A DNA stretch of 7,686 nt, taken from Bacteroidota bacterium (GTDB taxonomy: Bacteria; Bacteroidota; Bacteroidia; Flavobacteriales_F; PHOS-HE28). Position 1 is the stretch's first letter. Every line of letters begins with the position of its first letter. A model generated the notes under the pieces. That model saw only the letters and a list, made by a program, of their open reading frames with translations, was not told the origin of the DNA and did not search any database. The position numbers were made by a program, and so were the translations under genes. Positions 6,768 through 7,686 of the stretch are shown here, one piece after another. The stretch covers positions 1 through 7,686 of the forward strand of contig JAEZCB010000209.1 in NCBI GenBank assembly GCA_023412755.1. Direction: 5' to 3'.

Positions 6768-7686
6768 GCTAGGGCGGCAAGACGTTGGATCTCCTGCTGG
6801 AAGCGCTGTGGATCGATCGGTACCACACCCACTTCTTCGCACACAAGGCCGCCGGCCAGGTTGCTCAGTTCGGCGATCTCCAGGGCGGGTTTCCTCAAGG
6901 CAAGGGCCAGTGCCGCCACGGCGATCACCGTATCTCCGGCCCCGCTCACGTCCGCGATCTTCCGGACATGGGCCTTCACCACATGCTCATTGTTGCCCTG
7001 GCGCATGTATACGCCGTGTTCACTCAGCGTGATCATGGAGGCCGCATTGCCGGTCCTTTTCTCCAGCTCGATCACCGCGTTCCGGATCGCGGGGAGATCA
7101 TTGGCTTCCACATCCATCTTCAAACCTTCGCGCAACTCCTTCAGGTTCGGCTTGAACAAGTCAACACCTTTGTAGCAGAAGAAGTTCCGCTTTTTGGGAT
7201 CCACGGCCACAGGAATGCCCGCCTGCTTGGCCGATGCGATGATGGCGGTGATCACATTCTGGGTGAGCACGCCCTTGTTGTAATCCTCGAAGATGATCAC
7301 TCCTGGTCTTCTTTCCTTGATGAGGCGTTCGGTGAGTTGAATGAGGCGGTTCTCCTCGATGGGATCCAGGTCATCTTCCTGCTCCTCGTCCACGCGCACC
7401 ACATGCTGGTGCCCGCTTATCACACGTGTTTTCACCGTGGTGGCCCGTTGAGGGCTGCGCAACAAGCCTTCCGTGGAAAGGCCATGCTCCCGGAACAGGC
7501 GCTCAAGCCTTTCGGCCTGGTCATCATCGCCTATAACGCTGGCCACGATGGCCGTTGCACCGAGCGCCTTCACATTCAACGCCACATTGCCGGCACCACC
7601 GAGGCGTGCGCTGCGCGATGTCACATGCACCACAGGCACGGGCGCTTCGGGTGAAATGCGGTCCACGCGGCCCCAGAGGTAGGAGT
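6764..7686 (-). CDS. rfaE1: D-glycero-beta-D-manno-heptose-7-phosphate kinase RfaE1/HldA (5' end beyond window)
   Basis: This PfkB-family sugar kinase should phosphorylate D-glycero-D-manno-heptose 7-phosphate at C1 on the way to ADP-heptose for the lipopolysaccharide inner core. In the 306 residues present, the frame is already open at the right edge and reads SYLWGRVDRISPEAPVPVV, the family's typical early segment, so the true start lies just outside. The GTG at 7666 is an internal codon, not the start. Further motifs: the sugar-binding LGGAGNVALNV (28-38), DYNKGVLT (134-141), VDPKK (161-165), KPNLKE (178-183), and the PfkB signature DVSGAGDTV (245-253) with the predicted catalytic base Asp251. 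The protein ends 55 residues after that signature with no nucleotidyltransferase domain. It is therefore the kinase alone, not the bifunctional HldE of E. coli; the adenylyltransferase RfaE2 must be encoded elsewhere. Its stop overlaps the ubiE start (ATGA). Confidence 0.92.
   Translation of the reverse strand, partial: SYLWGRVDRISPEAPVPVVHVTSRSARLGGAGNVALNVKALGATAIVASVIGDDDQAERLERLFREHGLSTEGLLRSPQRATTVKTRVISGHQHVVRVDEEQEDDLDPIEENRLIQLTERLIKERRPGVIIFEDYNKGVLTQNVITAIIASAKQAGIPVAVDPKKRNFFCYKGVDLFKPNLKELREGLKMDVEANDLPAIRNAVIELEKRTGNAASMITLSEHGVYMRQGNNEHVVKAHVRKIADVSGAGDTVIAVAALALALRKPALEIAELSNLAGGLVCEEVGVVPIDPQRFQQEIQRLAALA

Noticed and set aside
6768..6842. N-terminal extension of ubiE, adding 25 residues
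   Set aside because: It lies inside rfaE1 and has no similarity to UbiE. The family start and an ATGA junction support 6767.
6785..7654. Plus-strand open frame of 289 codons opposite rfaE1
   Set aside because: It is histidine-rich, has no recognisable domain, and lies entirely antisense to a well-supported kinase gene.
7664..7666. GTG as the start of rfaE1
   Set aside because: The conserved SYLWGR segment continues in frame upstream to the window edge, so this valine is internal.

Overview
This is an ordinary chromosomal stretch from a member of the Bacteroidota, probably a GC-rich flavobacterial or related environmental lineage. Three things support this. PorT (type IX secretion) and the lipidated Omp85 protein TamL are hallmarks of the phylum. 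TAnnTTTG-type -7 elements sit upstream of two genes. Clear Shine-Dalgarno sequences are missing in front of the other starts I inspected. I see no mobile element, CRISPR array, tRNA, rRNA, prophage or defence system, and no new system of the kind the task hoped for.

Layout, read right to left because six of the seven genes are on the minus strand. At the right edge is the heptose-7-phosphate kinase gene rfaE1/hldA, whose start lies beyond the window. It overlaps ubiE (demethylmenaquinone methyltransferase) by 4 bp (ATGA). Then comes porT (type IX secretion outer-membrane protein), starting 16 bp after the ubiE stop or overlapping it if an upstream start is used. After a 108-bp gap comes a COG2509-type FAD-dependent dehydrogenase. 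These four genes could be one operon.

A single plus-strand gene, a TrmH/SpoU rRNA/tRNA 2'-O-methyltransferase, sits in the middle (2838-3611). It meets the FAD gene tail to tail with a 19-bp overlap. It faces tamL head to head, with only 41 bp between the two start codons. tamL (outer-membrane lipoprotein of the translocation and assembly module) runs leftward to 316. A 67-bp gap holding a candidate promoter then leads to fbaB (DhnA-type class I fructose-bisphosphate aldolase), cut by the left edge.

Together the genes serve envelope building (heptose for LPS core, TamL, PorT), respiratory quinone synthesis (UbiE), RNA modification (TrmH) and central carbon metabolism (FbaB). One conserved flavin enzyme has no firm role. 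Coding density is very high and no gene-free stretch exceeds 110 bp. The points most worth a second look are the start codon of tamL (only TTG, or a non-standard ATA with a well-spaced AGGAG) and the interlocked promoters of the tamL/trmH pair.
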